A stretch of DNA of 64,000 nucleotides from RGIG3009 sp045578425 (lineage in GTDB: Bacteria > Bacillota > Clostridia > Oscillospirales > Acutalibacteraceae). The notes under the pieces were generated by a model that was not told the origin of the DNA, made no database searches, and saw nothing but the letters and a program-made list of their open reading frames with translations. Both the position numbers and the translations under genes were made by a program. Below are positions 7,631-14,991 of the stretch, piece by piece. The DNA lies in contig JAZNKF010000012.1 of assembly GCA_045578425.1 (NCBI GenBank), forward strand, positions 1 through 64,000. Reading direction: 5' to 3'. The stretch's first letter is position 1. The number at the start of each line of letters is the position of its first letter.

Positions 7631-8428
7631 TTAAAAACAGGTTTTTACTGTCAGGCATTGGAATCCGGTAAATCCGTTTTCCAGGCCCCAGTTATAAAAC
7701 TTTTTGTCGGCCACTTGTGCAAAATGCAACGGTACACCTTTTTCTTTGGCATACAAAAATGCTTCTTTGGATTGGTCATATACGTCTTGGGTGTTCCCGC
7801 ACTGCGTCAGCGAGAAAAAGCAAAACGCGCAATTCCCAAGCTCCGCACAAATGTCGATTTCGGCTTTCGTTACTGTTTCGTCGGGACCAAACACGCGCGA
7901 AAGCTGAATGTTTTTGTCTTTACGGCGCATGGCTTGTAACGTTTCGGGCGTAAAGGAATTGATGATACAGTGATTTACCATATCGTATTTGGTAAGCAGA
8001 CGGTAAACTTCGTCCACACACCACTCAATTTGTTGGTCGCGCACGGTAATATAGGCTATTTTGCCGTATTCGTGACACGTTTTAATCATTTCTTCCAACT
8101 CGGCAACGTGCGCGTAATACCCCAAATGTTCTTTGGCTGATTCACTTGCATATTCCAAGTTTTTGCATTCTTCATAGGTTAGTTTGTCGATATACGTTTC
8201 CCCGCAGATACCTTCTTTGATCCACGGTTCGAGCACACGTCCGTTTTCGTCCAAACGAAATACATTGTCGTGGCACATAATAAGTTTGCCGTCGGCGCAC
8301 GGTGTCACATCACCTTTGATAGCATCAAAACCAAGTTTGCAGGCTTCTTTGTATAACTCGGCAGTGTTCATCGGATACGGCAAACCGTATATTTTGGAAT
8401 ACGAAATATTTAACACATTGTCAGACAT
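7631..8428 (-). CDS. Glycerophosphodiester phosphodiesterase-like protein with degenerate active site
   Basis: A TIM-barrel protein of the GDPD superfamily by overall pattern: GFDAIKGDVTPCADGKLIMCHD aligns with the family block that normally reads GADxIExDVxxTxDGxxVxxHD, and PMNTAELYKEA with PENTLxAF. Key residues are altered: the N-terminal His-Arg of the HRG motif is replaced by YSK and the metal-binding Glu by Lys, while the second His (CHD) is kept. It may therefore be inactive or have changed chemistry. Start MSDN at ATG 8428, behind AGGTGA. It lies downstream of the MFS permease and metallo-hydrolase genes in the same direction. Confidence 0.75.
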   Translation of the reverse strand: MSDNVLNISYSKIYGLPYPMNTAELYKEACKLGFDAIKGDVTPCADGKLIMCHDNVFRLDENGRVLEPWIKEGICGETYIDKLTYEECKNLEYASESAKEHLGYYAHVAELEEMIKTCHEYGKIAYITVRDQQIEWCVDEVYRLLTKYDMVNHCIINSFTPETLQAMRRKDKNIQLSRVFGPDETVTKAEIDICAELGNCAFCFFSLTQCGNTQDVYDQSKEAFLYAKEKGVPLHFAQVADKKFYNWGLENGFTGFQCLTVKTCF

Positions 8429-8517
8429 AGCATTCACCTTATTATCATTTCAGCAAACAGTCCTAAACAATTACCTCAAACAAAAACTAACAAGCACAAT
8501 AGCTGCGCAAATCCTGC

Positions 8518-9714
8518 TTACTTTTTGTTGGAACATTGTTTCGCTTTATTTAAAACAATTAATCCGATCACCAAAAGAGCGGGGAACACCGTTGCCACCA
8601 TCAACCCAAATTTAAGATTACCGCCTGCCATTTCGGAAAGGCTTCCCACCATGGTAGGACTTACCGAGGCACCCAAATCACCTGCCAAGGCCAAAAAGGC
8701 GAACATAGCCGTACCGCCCCTGGGACATTTTTGCGCGGATATGCTGATAGAACCCGGCCACATAATACCGACAGCCAAGCCGCACAGTGCGCAACCCGCA
8801 AGGCCAAGAATCGGTGTTGCCGACAAGGATGCCAACAGATAACAAGCGGTACACATAACCCCGCAAGCAAGCATAATCTTGGTCAAATCAAGTTTCTCGC
8901 TGAATTTACCGTACAGTACGCGGGCAATACCCATAAACATCACAAACAAACACGGTCCTGCCAAATCACCCACGGTTTTAGAAACACCGAGTGCTGATTC
9001 GGTGAATGCCGATGCCCATTGCGTCATGGTTGCCTCGGAGGCACCCGAGCATACCATAAGCAGTATCATCAACCAAAAAATCGGCGTTTTGAGCAGTTGG
9101 CGAATACCCATGCTTTGGCCGTCTTCCCCCAACCGTTCTATGGGACAGCTGATAAAGTTAAAGGTGTTATAAAGCGGCACCAACGCCCAAATAAAGGTAA
9201 GTATTTTCCAGTTTTCGATGCCGAATACCGCAAAAAAGAAGGTAGAACCCAAAATAACGCCCATGGCGCCCCAGCAAAAGAACGAGTGCAACAGACTCAT
9301 CATGCCTTCTTTGTTTTCAAACGGACAAGCCTCAACAATAGGGCTTAACAAAACCTCAACCAATCCGCTTCCCATGGCATAAAGCACAACCGCAATCAAA
9401 ATACCGATAAAGGGGATGGGAAGCACTTCCGGCAAGATTGCCATCAAAGCAAGACCGACAGCCGATAATGCTTGCGATGCGACAACACAGGTACGATATC
9501 CGATTTTGTCGGCAAATTTGGTGGCTGCAAGGTCAATAAGTAACTGTGTCAAAAAGAACACCAACGGAATCAGCGCAATCTTTTCCAGCGTAAGTCCGTA
9601 AGTCCGCTTGAACGTTAAAAACAAAAGCGGCGTAAAATTAGCAGTTATCGCTTGCGTAACATAGCCAAGATAACAAGCCGTCAATGTTTTTTTGTAATTT
9701 TTTTGTTTTGTCAT
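8518..9714 (-). CDS. Major facilitator superfamily transporter
   Basis: A 398-residue, 12-helix permease. Helices alternate with short basic loops; the loop after helix 2 (DLAATKFADKIGYRT) is a version of the MFS A-motif. The second half repeats the pattern (VLYGKFSEKLDLTK). Sequence type resembles fucose/nucleoside-like or YbjJ-like MFS members found in gut Clostridia; the substrate is not deducible. Start ATG 9714 after AGGGTGA, 13 bases downstream of the metallo-hydrolase stop, so the two are co-transcribed. It probably imports the compound processed by the neighbouring hydrolases. Confidence 0.9.
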   Translation of the reverse strand: MTKQKNYKKTLTACYLGYVTQAITANFTPLLFLTFKRTYGLTLEKIALIPLVFFLTQLLIDLAATKFADKIGYRTCVVASQALSAVGLALMAILPEVLPIPFIGILIAVVLYAMGSGLVEVLLSPIVEACPFENKEGMMSLLHSFFCWGAMGVILGSTFFFAVFGIENWKILTFIWALVPLYNTFNFISCPIERLGEDGQSMGIRQLLKTPIFWLMILLMVCSGASEATMTQWASAFTESALGVSKTVGDLAGPCLFVMFMGIARVLYGKFSEKLDLTKIMLACGVMCTACYLLASLSATPILGLAGCALCGLAVGIMWPGSISISAQKCPRGGTAMFAFLALAGDLGASVSPTMVGSLSEMAGGNLKFGLMVATVFPALLVIGLIVLNKAKQCSNKK

Positions 9715-9727
9715 ACTGTTCACCCTT

Positions 9728-10513
9728 TTATAAGTCAATCCACTCGCCGTGCGCGGGGGTTATAAACTTCCCATCGGGGACTAATCGCAAAAACTCCTCT
9801 TTGAACGTTTCCACGATTTCGGGAGGCGTGATACTCGGGAAATCCGTGTGATGCGGTATCAGCACTTTGCAGCCAATGTCAGCGGCAAACCGCGCTTTTT
9901 GTTTAACAACTGCCAAGTCACTCGAACGTTGAATGATGGCAATATCGGGCTTGAGCGCTTTGCAAATATTTTTTTGTTCGGGGGTGGGGTCATTGCCCCA
10001 CAGCAATATGGTGGTGCCGTTCGGCAAGGTAAACAAAAAGTTGCGGTAGTCCAAACTGCCCACACCCTGCAACGCGTCAATTTCCTTGTCGTTTGCACAC
10101 AAAGGATATGTGGACAAATGCGCACACAAATCGTTAAATCCTTTGTGTTGGTCGGTGTGCCGACCGTATAACGCGCGAATCTTGACGGTGTCAAAATCCA
10201 ATTCCATATCGGGGTACATCGGATAAATGCGCGAAGGCGTGTAGTTCAGCCATTTTGCCAACGGCATGGCCGTTTGGTCGCCGCACAATAAAAGCGGATG
10301 GAACTTGTCAAGCAATTTAGGAATATCTGTAATGTGGTCAAAATGCGCGTGAGACAGGCAGATAATATCACACTGTTCAATGGCTTCCCAAGTAAGGCTT
10401 GTGCTTTCACTGTCTGTCACAAACGGGTCACTTACCACCGTCACGTCACCGCAACGTATTTCAAAACAGGTAACAGATAACCATTTAATCGAAACGCCGA
10501 ATTTACCGTTCAT
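9728..10513 (-). CDS. MBL-fold metallo-hydrolase (UlaG/YtkL-like)
   Basis: Metallo-beta-lactamase-fold hydrolase with the metal motif SHAHFDH at residues 54-60, further His residues at TLLWG-type strands and a C-terminal LIPHHTDFP segment supplying a later metal ligand. The 261-residue size and lack of a signal peptide fit the cytoplasmic UlaG-like lactonase/hydrolase group; substrate unknown. First gene of the leftward cluster: it has a consensus-like promoter 27 bases upstream and AAGGAGGGG before ATG 10513. The permease follows after 13 bases. Confidence 0.88.
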   Translation of the reverse strand: MNGKFGVSIKWLSVTCFEIRCGDVTVVSDPFVTDSESTSLTWEAIEQCDIICLSHAHFDHITDIPKLLDKFHPLLLCGDQTAMPLAKWLNYTPSRIYPMYPDMELDFDTVKIRALYGRHTDQHKGFNDLCAHLSTYPLCANDKEIDALQGVGSLDYRNFLFTLPNGTTILLWGNDPTPEQKNICKALKPDIAIIQRSSDLAVVKQKARFAADIGCKVLIPHHTDFPSITPPEIVETFKEEFLRLVPDGKFITPAHGEWIDL

Positions 10514-10539
10514 TCCAACCCCTCCTTGCCAATGGATTG

Positions 10540-10568
10540 ATTATAGCACTTTCTTTTTTATATTTCAA
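10540..10568 (-). promoter_or_regulatory. Promoter of the hydrolase/MFS cluster
   Basis: Minus strand TTGAAA (10568-10563), 17 bases, TATAAT (10545-10540), placed just before the AAGGAGG of the metallo-hydrolase gene. Confidence 0.82.
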
Positions 10569-10599
10569 ACAAAAAAGCACCGTTTCTTGTTCCAAAAAA

Positions 10600-10631
10600 C
10601 AAAAAAACCGACCTGTTGGTCGGTTTTTTTG
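10600..10631. terminator. Hairpin terminator upstream of the hydrolase cluster
   Basis: AAAAAAACCGACC / GGTCGGTTTTTTT around TGTT. With A- and T-runs on both sides it can stop transcription either way. No gene ends against it in the plus direction; it may insulate the cluster from transcripts crossing the hairpin array. Confidence 0.8.
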
Positions 10632-10699
10632 TTTGTCTATGGGCTACAAAAAAGATATTTTTGCCGAGTTTGCGTATGACTTTGAACTCTCACATAAAT

Positions 10700-10868
10700 C
10701 ACGGCGAAAGCCGTGTATATCATCAATTCCGCAGAAATTGCATATCATCAAAAGGAAGTTTTGTATATCATCATTGCGAAAAGAAATGCAGCCTGCGGCT
10801 GATGATATACACCTTCGGTAATGAGATGCACGCTTGCGCGTGATGATATACCATTGCTTTCGCAATGG
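10700..10868. repeat. Hairpin array 1: seven small hairpins joined by TATATCATCA linkers
   Basis: Non-coding. Hairpins at 10700-10715 (CACGGC/GCCGTG), 10725-10741, 10749-10763 (CAAAA/TTTTG), 10789-10801 (CAGCC/GGCTG), 10811-10819, 10829-10842 (CACGC/GCGTG) and 10851-10868 (CCATTGC/GCAATGG). Stems differ in sequence but stay self-complementary. The linkers on the left read TATATCATCA and those on the right TGATGATATA, its reverse complement, so the array is inverted about 10774-10800. Spacing is about 20-25 bases except at the centre. Confidence 0.85.
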
Positions 10869-10870
10869 AT

Positions 10871-10903
10871 AAAAAATCGACAGGTCGAAACCTGTCGATT
10901 TTT
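10871..10903. terminator. Terminator of the zinc-ribbon lipoprotein gene
   Basis: AAAAATCGACAGGT / ACCTGTCGATTTTT with a CGAA loop, 27 bases beyond the stop of the leftward gene. It abuts hairpin array 1. Confidence 0.85.
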
Positions 10904-10929
10904 GGCTGTTCCGAACCATTTAGATGCCA

Positions 10930-11226
10930 CTACTTTCTTTTGCAGTAATTTGATTTTTTACAATTTGGACATTTAATAAGCCTTTCACCCATAAAATGAA
11001 AATATGCAGAAATTTGATACCATTTTGGTTTAAAGTTTGCACCACACTCTGGACAAACATAAGTTCCAGACATAATATGAATATGAGCAACTATAAAAAT
11101 TATAATAACAGGAATCGCAATCACAAACCAAGGAACATCATAATGCTTATCAAACCAATTTACGGTACATCCAGATAAGGATAGTATTAAGCAAATCAAA
11201 GCAATAGCGCTAAACAATTTTTTCAT
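10930..11226 (-). CDS. Small lipoprotein-like membrane protein with zinc ribbon
   Basis: A 98-residue protein. The N-terminus has a basic start, a hydrophobic stretch and a lipobox-like LSGC at residues 17-20. A second hydrophobic helix follows (WFVIAIPVIIIFIVAHIHIM). The C-terminus holds two CxxC knuckles, CPECG and CPNCK, about 28 residues apart, the pattern of a zinc ribbon. Whether it is lipidated or simply spans the membrane twice is open; a zinc ribbon would more naturally be cytoplasmic. Its ATG overlaps the stop of the upstream four-helix-bundle gene (ATGA), so the two are translationally coupled. No function recognised. Confidence 0.75.
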   Translation of the reverse strand: MKKLFSAIALICLILSLSGCTVNWFDKHYDVPWFVIAIPVIIIFIVAHIHIMSGTYVCPECGANFKPKWYQISAYFHFMGERLIKCPNCKKSNYCKRK

Positions 11227-11576
11227 TTTGAATTCTCCTTTGCGGTTTTAATTGAGGCAATTAGTAAAATTCTAATTGTAGAACAAGTTTTGTTAATTCT
11301 TTTATATGTAGCTTCATCAATATAGCCTGTTTTATAAAGCATTTCAAGCCATTTCCCCGTCTCACTTGCTTCTTTTAATGCAATTTCAAGTTTTGAAATA
11401 AAATCGGCGCGACTGTGACCATATTTGCTTTCGGCAATGTTGGCACAAACGCTTGTAGCACTTCTGCCGATTTGATTGGAAATAATAGTTTCTTTTCTAT
11501 GACGAAGTTCTTTTACTAAATTCAGAACATCAACAGATAATTGCATTGATAAATCAGAAAGTTTATCTTCTTTCAT
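11223..11576 (-). CDS. Four-helix-bundle protein of the 23S rRNA intervening-sequence (S23) family
   Basis: A 117-residue all-helical protein with the hallmarks of the S23/bAvd-like family: SMQLSVDVLNLVKEL at the N-terminus, the RSATSVCANIAES segment, RADFISKLEIALKEASETGKW, and a final helix INKTCSTIRILLIASI. Members form pentameric bundles and are thought to bind nucleic acid; they occur in rRNA intervening sequences and, as Avd, with diversity-generating retroelements. Start ATG 11576 follows GAGGTGA; the longer frame upstream runs through the hairpin array and is not coding. It overlaps the lipoprotein gene by four bases. No reverse transcriptase is nearby, so a DGR role is not supported. 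Confidence 0.88.
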   Translation of the reverse strand: MKEDKLSDLSMQLSVDVLNLVKELRHRKETIISNQIGRSATSVCANIAESKYGHSRADFISKLEIALKEASETGKWLEMLYKTGYIDEATYKRINKTCSTIRILLIASIKTAKENSK

Positions 11577-11594
11577 TTCTATCACCTCGGGCTT

Positions 11595-11623
11595 ATTATA
11601 CCATTCTTTTGCACAAAGTGCAA
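11595..11623 (-). promoter_or_regulatory. Promoter of the four-helix-bundle gene, overlapping the first array hairpin
   Basis: Minus strand TTGCAC (11623-11618), 17 bases, TATAAT (11600-11595) with extended -10 TGG. The -35 element is one arm of the hairpin TTGCAC-AAA-GTGCAA. Confidence 0.7.
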
Positions 11624-11826
11624 CATCCTTGCGCAAAACGCAAGTGTTTACGGCGAAGCCGTAACATCGTTGATGCGAAGCATCACATCGTTTACAGCAC
11701 AAGGTGTAACACTGTTTGCGCGTAGCGCAACTTCGTTTTGTGTCCGCTCAATCGGAACGATGTTTGTGCTTCGCACAAAATGATGTTGACCGCAAGCGGT
11801 CAAACGATGTCGTGTCCTGCGGACAC
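11609..11826. repeat. Hairpin array 2: ten small hairpins joined by ACATCGT-type linkers
   Basis: Non-coding. Hairpins at 11609-11623, 11629-11643, 11648-11664 (TTACGGC/GCCGTAA), 11671-11685 (TGATGC/GCATCA), 11692-11709, 11716-11730 (TTGCGC/GCGCAA), 11738-11758 (degenerate), 11763-11779 (TTTGTGC/GCACAAA), 11786-11803 (TTGACCGC/GCGGTCAA) and 11812-11826 (GTGTCC/GGACAC). Loops are mostly GAA, GTA, TTC or TGC. Left linkers read ACATCGT, right ones ACGATGT, its reverse complement. Centre-to-centre spacing is 20-25 bases. Confidence 0.88.
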
Positions 11827-11835
11827 AAACACAAA

Positions 11836-11868
11836 CAAAAAAAGACTTGCCGTAGCAAGTCTTTTTTG
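11836..11868. terminator. Terminator downstream of tRNA-Tyr
   Basis: AAAAAGACTTGC / GCAAGTCTTTTT around CGTA, two to three bases from the CCA end of the leftward tRNA. A- and T-runs on both sides make it usable in either direction. Confidence 0.88.
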
Positions 11869-11870
11869 TT

Positions 11871-11955
11871 TGGTGGGGAAAGGTGGATTCGAACCACCGA
11901 AGTCAGAGACAACAGATTTACAGTCTGCCCCCTTTGGCCACTCGGGAATTTCCCC
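11871..11955 (-). tRNA. tRNA-Tyr (anticodon GUA)
   Basis: Class II tRNA with long variable arm. Acceptor arms GGGGAAA (11955-11949) and TTTCCCC (11881-11875), discriminator A, CCA encoded at 11873-11871. The anticodon loop reads CTGTAAA, giving GUA. T-arm GGTTCGAATCC is present. A consensus promoter lies 19 bases upstream and a terminator directly downstream. Confidence 0.97.
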
Positions 11956-11973
11956 TTATTAAACGCAAGTGTT

Positions 11974-12002
11974 ACTATACCATGTTCTTTTTGAAATGTC
12001 AA
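11974..12002 (-). promoter_or_regulatory. Promoter of tRNA-Tyr
   Basis: Minus strand TTGACA (12002-11997), 17 bases, TATAGT (11979-11974) with extended -10 TGG. Confidence 0.88.
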
Positions 12003-12090
12003 GCCTTCTTTTGAAATTATTTCATCTTTTTTTAAAGATTAACCAATACCGTAAATCCCGCATATACTGTGGGGAAAGGGGGATGACGAT

Positions 12091-12648
12091 ATGGCAACAA
12101 AAATTTATATCGACCAAGGACATAACCCGCAAAATCCCAATGCGGGCGCAGAGGGGAACGGGTATCGTGAGCAAGATTTGGTATACACCATCGGGCAGGA
12201 ACTGGCGGCTATTTTACAAGCCGAAGGGTACGAAACGCGCCTTTCCCGCCCCACACCCGAAACGCAACTCGGTACGTCCAATGCCACGTCGCTGGCTGCA
12301 CGTGTCAACGAAGCCAATGCATGGGACGCCGATTACTTTATCAGCCTACATGCCAATGCCTCGCAGTTAGCGGGGGCTTCGGGCTCGGAAGCGTTGGTGT
12401 ATAGCCTTAATTCCGTAGCAGCAGATTTGGGCGAAAGTATTTTGCGCGGATTAGAGGAAACCACGGGGCTTCCCAACCGCGGTGTTACGCAGCGCACCAA
12501 CTTGTATGTGTTGCGCCGTACGCGTATGCCGGCGGTGCTGGTGGAACTTGGGTTTATCACCAATGCAGGGGATGCCGCTTTGATGGCGAATTCGCCGCAG
12601 TTGTTCGCATTGGGTGTGGCGAACGGTATCACCGCATATTTAAGTTGA
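12091..12648 (+). CDS. N-acetylmuramoyl-L-alanine amidase (Amidase_3)
   Basis: Zinc amidase that cuts the lactyl-L-Ala bond of peptidoglycan. Metal and catalytic residues fit: His11 in DQGHNP, Glu27 in GYREQDL, His in ISLHANAS, and the catalytic Glu in VELGFITN. At 185 residues it is only the catalytic domain, with no signal peptide, membrane helix or SH3/LysM wall-binding part, which is unusual for a housekeeping autolysin and recalls spore- or phage-type endolysins. ATG 12091 follows a GGGGGATGA purine run. Monocistronic by position, with dusB behind its own promoter. Confidence 0.92.
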   Translation: MATKIYIDQGHNPQNPNAGAEGNGYREQDLVYTIGQELAAILQAEGYETRLSRPTPETQLGTSNATSLAARVNEANAWDADYFISLHANASQLAGASGSEALVYSLNSVAADLGESILRGLEETTGLPNRGVTQRTNLYVLRRTRMPAVLVELGFITNAGDAALMANSPQLFALGVANGITAYLS

Positions 12649-12674
12649 CCTATCATAGAAAGTTATGGTAAACT
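12645..12674 (+). promoter_or_regulatory. Probable promoter of dusB
   Basis: TTGACC (12645-12650) overlaps the amidase stop; 18-base spacer; TAAACT (12669-12674) with extended -10 TGG. Confidence 0.55.
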
Positions 12675-12707
12675 GAAAAGCAGAAAAACGATTAAGGAAT
12701 TAAAATT

Positions 12708-13676
12708 ATGCAACTCGGTAAGTTTACATTCTCAAAAACGGCGGCGCTTGCTCCCATGGCGGGTGTGGCAGATGCGGCGTTTCGGCGATTATGCGTTAGT
12801 TACGGTGCGGCGTTTACGGTGTCGGAAATGGTCAGCGCCAAAGCGCTCACCTTTGGCGATGCCAAAAGCCGCGAACTGATGCGTCTTTGCGACCGCGAAC
12901 GTCCTGCCGCCATTCAACTTTTCGGTGATGACCCCGAAACCATGGCAAAAGCGGCGCGCCTTGCGATGGAACAAAAGCCCGATTGGTTGGATATTAACAT
13001 GGGTTGCCCCGCTCCCAAAATCGCGGGTAACCACTGCGGCAGTTCGCTCATGCGCGAACCGGAACTTTGCCGCCGCATTGTCAAAGCAGTGTGCGAAGCG
13101 GTGGAAGTCCCTGTTACGGTCAAAATCCGCAAAGGGTATTCCAAAACCGAAGTGAATGCTGTAGAAGTCGCGCAGGCGTGCGAAAGCGGCGGTGCTTCTG
13201 CTATCACGGTACACGGACGTACCCGCGACCAAATGTATGCTCCGCCGGTGGACTGGGATTGTATTCGGCAGGTAAAGCAGGCGGTGTCGGTTCCCGTTAT
13301 CGGCAACGGCGACGTCACTACACCCGAACAAGCCGCCGCTTTGTATGAACAAACGGGTTGCGACCTTATCATGATTGGTCGCGGCGCTTTGGGCGCACCG
13401 TGGATTTTTGAATCGGTCAACACCTTTTTGCAAAACGGCACCTTGCTCCCCGAACCAACGGTGGAACAACGCATGGACGTGTTGTGCCGCCAAATCGAAT
13501 GGGCGGCAGCGCTCAAAGGCGAGCGTGTGGCGTTGCTGGAAGCACGCAAACACGCTTCGTGGTACATGCGCAATCTGCGCGGTGCGGCGGTGTTCCGCGG
13601 CGAAGCGGGCACGCTTTGCACGCTCAACGATTTACGAAGTTTATGCTGTCGCGTGATTAAAGCACAACAAGAATAA
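12708..13676 (+). CDS. dusB: tRNA-dihydrouridine synthase DusB
   Basis: FMN enzyme that reduces uridine to dihydrouridine in tRNA D-loops using NADPH. It shows the start of the barrel (LAPMAGVADAAFRRLC), the catalytic Cys100 in NMGCPAPK, the Lys-bearing TVKIRKGY strand, the HGRTR motif and the FMN phosphate-binding GNGDV and IGRGALGAPW. Length of 322 is typical. ATG 12708 after AAGGAA. A terminator follows at once, so the gene is transcribed alone. Confidence 0.96.
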   Translation: MQLGKFTFSKTAALAPMAGVADAAFRRLCVSYGAAFTVSEMVSAKALTFGDAKSRELMRLCDRERPAAIQLFGDDPETMAKAARLAMEQKPDWLDINMGCPAPKIAGNHCGSSLMREPELCRRIVKAVCEAVEVPVTVKIRKGYSKTEVNAVEVAQACESGGASAITVHGRTRDQMYAPPVDWDCIRQVKQAVSVPVIGNGDVTTPEQAAALYEQTGCDLIMIGRGALGAPWIFESVNTFLQNGTLLPEPTVEQRMDVLCRQIEWAAALKGERVALLEARKHASWYMRNLRGAAVFRGEAGTLCTLNDLRSLCCRVIKAQQE

Positions 13677-13713
13677 GAAAGCACCCTGAAAAGGGTGCTT
13701 TCTTGCTTTTTTC
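13677..13713 (+). terminator. Terminator of dusB
   Basis: AGAAAGCACCCT / AGGGTGCTTTCT around GAAA, then a T-rich stretch. Confidence 0.88.
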
Positions 13714-13749
13714 TCGCATACCTATTAAAAGAATAGGAGTGTGAGTGAC

Positions 13750-14559
13750 ATGGTGATTGTATTTAAAAGTAAATGGGTAGTCCTAAGTGCGTGTTTTTTG
13801 GTGATAGCCGCCATCTTGACAGTGTCTGTTGGTCAGGTCGTGCCGACAAATGCGTCTCCCACAAGCAACTGGGGACTCAGTTTTCAAAAAAACGGCGAAG
13901 TGCCGATGGGTAATGCCGATGCCGCATACCTTAAACAATATAACGCCTATTACGTGGGTAACACCACTTCCGATGGAAGCGAGTCCAATAAAGTATTGTA
14001 CTTGACATTTGATGCGGGTTTTGAAAACGGGTATACGGCTTCCATTTTGGATACCCTCAAAAAGCACGGGGTTTCGGCGTGTTTTTTCTTGGTTAAAAAT
14101 TATTTGGACACCGCCCCCGAACTGGTCAAACGCATGGTCGCCGAGGGGCATACCGTCGGCAATCACACCGCGCATCATCCCGATATGTCCAAAATTGCGG
14201 AAAAGGCGGCATTTCAAAAAGAACTTGGCGAGTTGGAAAGTGCTTACGAGTCACTTATTGGTCAACCCATGGAAAAAATCTACCGCCCGCCGCAAGGTAA
14301 GTTCAGCGAACAAAACCTCAAAATGGCAGCCGAACTGGGGTACACCACCTATTTTTGGAGTTTGGCATACGTGGATTGGTACGTTGACCGCCAACCCACC
14401 CGCGAACAAGCGTTCCAAAAACTGTTACCGCGCGTTCATCCCGGTGCGGTGGTGCTTCTTCACAGCACGTCTAAGACCAATGCCGAAATCTTGGACGAAT
14501 TACTGACCAAATGGAAAGGCATGGGGTATTCGTTTGGTAAAATACAAGATATACCGTAA
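13750..14559 (+). CDS. pdaA: Delta-lactam-type polysaccharide deacetylase (PdaA-like)
   Basis: Membrane-anchored NodB-fold deacetylase. An N-terminal hydrophobic helix (residues 9-30) is followed by the catalytic domain: TFDAG at 86-90, FENGYT, and the metal triad element NHTAHHP at 138-144, then the RPPQGK and LLHST motifs. The LTFDAGFENGY form is that of PdaA, which removes the N-acetyl group of muramic acid to make muramic delta-lactam in spore cortex, so this is probably a sporulation/germination gene. Start ATG 13750 chosen with AGGAG ten bases upstream; GTG 13741 is too close to it. Confidence 0.88.
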   Translation: MVIVFKSKWVVLSACFLVIAAILTVSVGQVVPTNASPTSNWGLSFQKNGEVPMGNADAAYLKQYNAYYVGNTTSDGSESNKVLYLTFDAGFENGYTASILDTLKKHGVSACFFLVKNYLDTAPELVKRMVAEGHTVGNHTAHHPDMSKIAEKAAFQKELGELESAYESLIGQPMEKIYRPPQGKFSEQNLKMAAELGYTTYFWSLAYVDWYVDRQPTREQAFQKLLPRVHPGAVVLLHSTSKTNAEILDELLTKWKGMGYSFGKIQDIP

Positions 14560-14607
14560 CCACAGTCTGTCCGCTTACGTATAGTGGACTGACAGGAGGC
14601 GAGAAAT

Positions 14608-14958
14608 ATGGTGGGAGAAATTTTACTCACAGCGGTGGTGTTGTTGCTTTCGGTGTATGCGCTGGCGGAGTTGATAAGCCGTTTGGTATTTTGTTTGTTT
14701 TTTTCTGCCAAAGAACAAACAGAATATTACGTGTTACCGCTTGGGCGTACTGCCGAGACTGCGGAATATGCGGTGCGCCGTATGGCATTGCTGCGTTGGT
14801 TTTTCCCGTTCAAAAACGTGTCGTTTGTGGTGCTGAACCGCGGTTTGGAAGCCGAAAGCGAAAAAGTGGCTGCCACACTGTGCCGCGAGTTGCATCTTGC
14901 GTTTTTAACCGAAAAAGAGTGGGCAAATACTTTACAATCGCCCCCAAATGAAGTATGA
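14608..14958 (+). CDS. Small membrane-anchored protein of unknown function
   Basis: A 116-residue protein with one strong N-terminal membrane helix (EILLTAVVLLLSVYALAELI extending to about residue 32) and a soluble C-terminal part with alternating strands and helices (YYVLPLGR, VSFVVLNRGLEAES, ATLCRELHLAFLTE). ATG 14608 follows AGGAGG. It stands 33 bases before recD2 and is probably co-transcribed with it. I do not recognise the family. The layout, one helix then a small cytoplasmic domain, occurs in many Clostridia just upstream of recD2, but that is an impression and not tested. Confidence 0.75.
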   Translation: MVGEILLTAVVLLLSVYALAELISRLVFCLFFSAKEQTEYYVLPLGRTAETAEYAVRRMALLRWFFPFKNVSFVVLNRGLEAESEKVAATLCRELHLAFLTEKEWANTLQSPPNEV

Positions 14959-14991
14959 TAAAAAGGAGAAAAAAGCAGAAAGGGCAAAGCA

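Noticed and set aside
7449..7658. 69-codon minus-strand ORF running through the GDPD terminator
   Set aside because: It starts inside the GDPD gene and crosses its terminator; no ribosome site. The part after the hairpin could be a gene remnant but is too short to judge.
11223..11576. Avd accessory protein of a diversity-generating retroelement
   Set aside because: No reverse transcriptase and no template/variable repeat pair were seen; the gene is left as a general S23-family member.
10700..11826. CRISPR array
   Set aside because: Spacing is regular, but the self-complementary parts differ between units and only 7-10-base linkers are constant; no cas gene is present.
11738..11994. ORFs across tRNA-Tyr and hairpin array 2
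   Set aside because: They read the tRNA and repeats in sense or antisense, with no ribosome site or protein-like composition.
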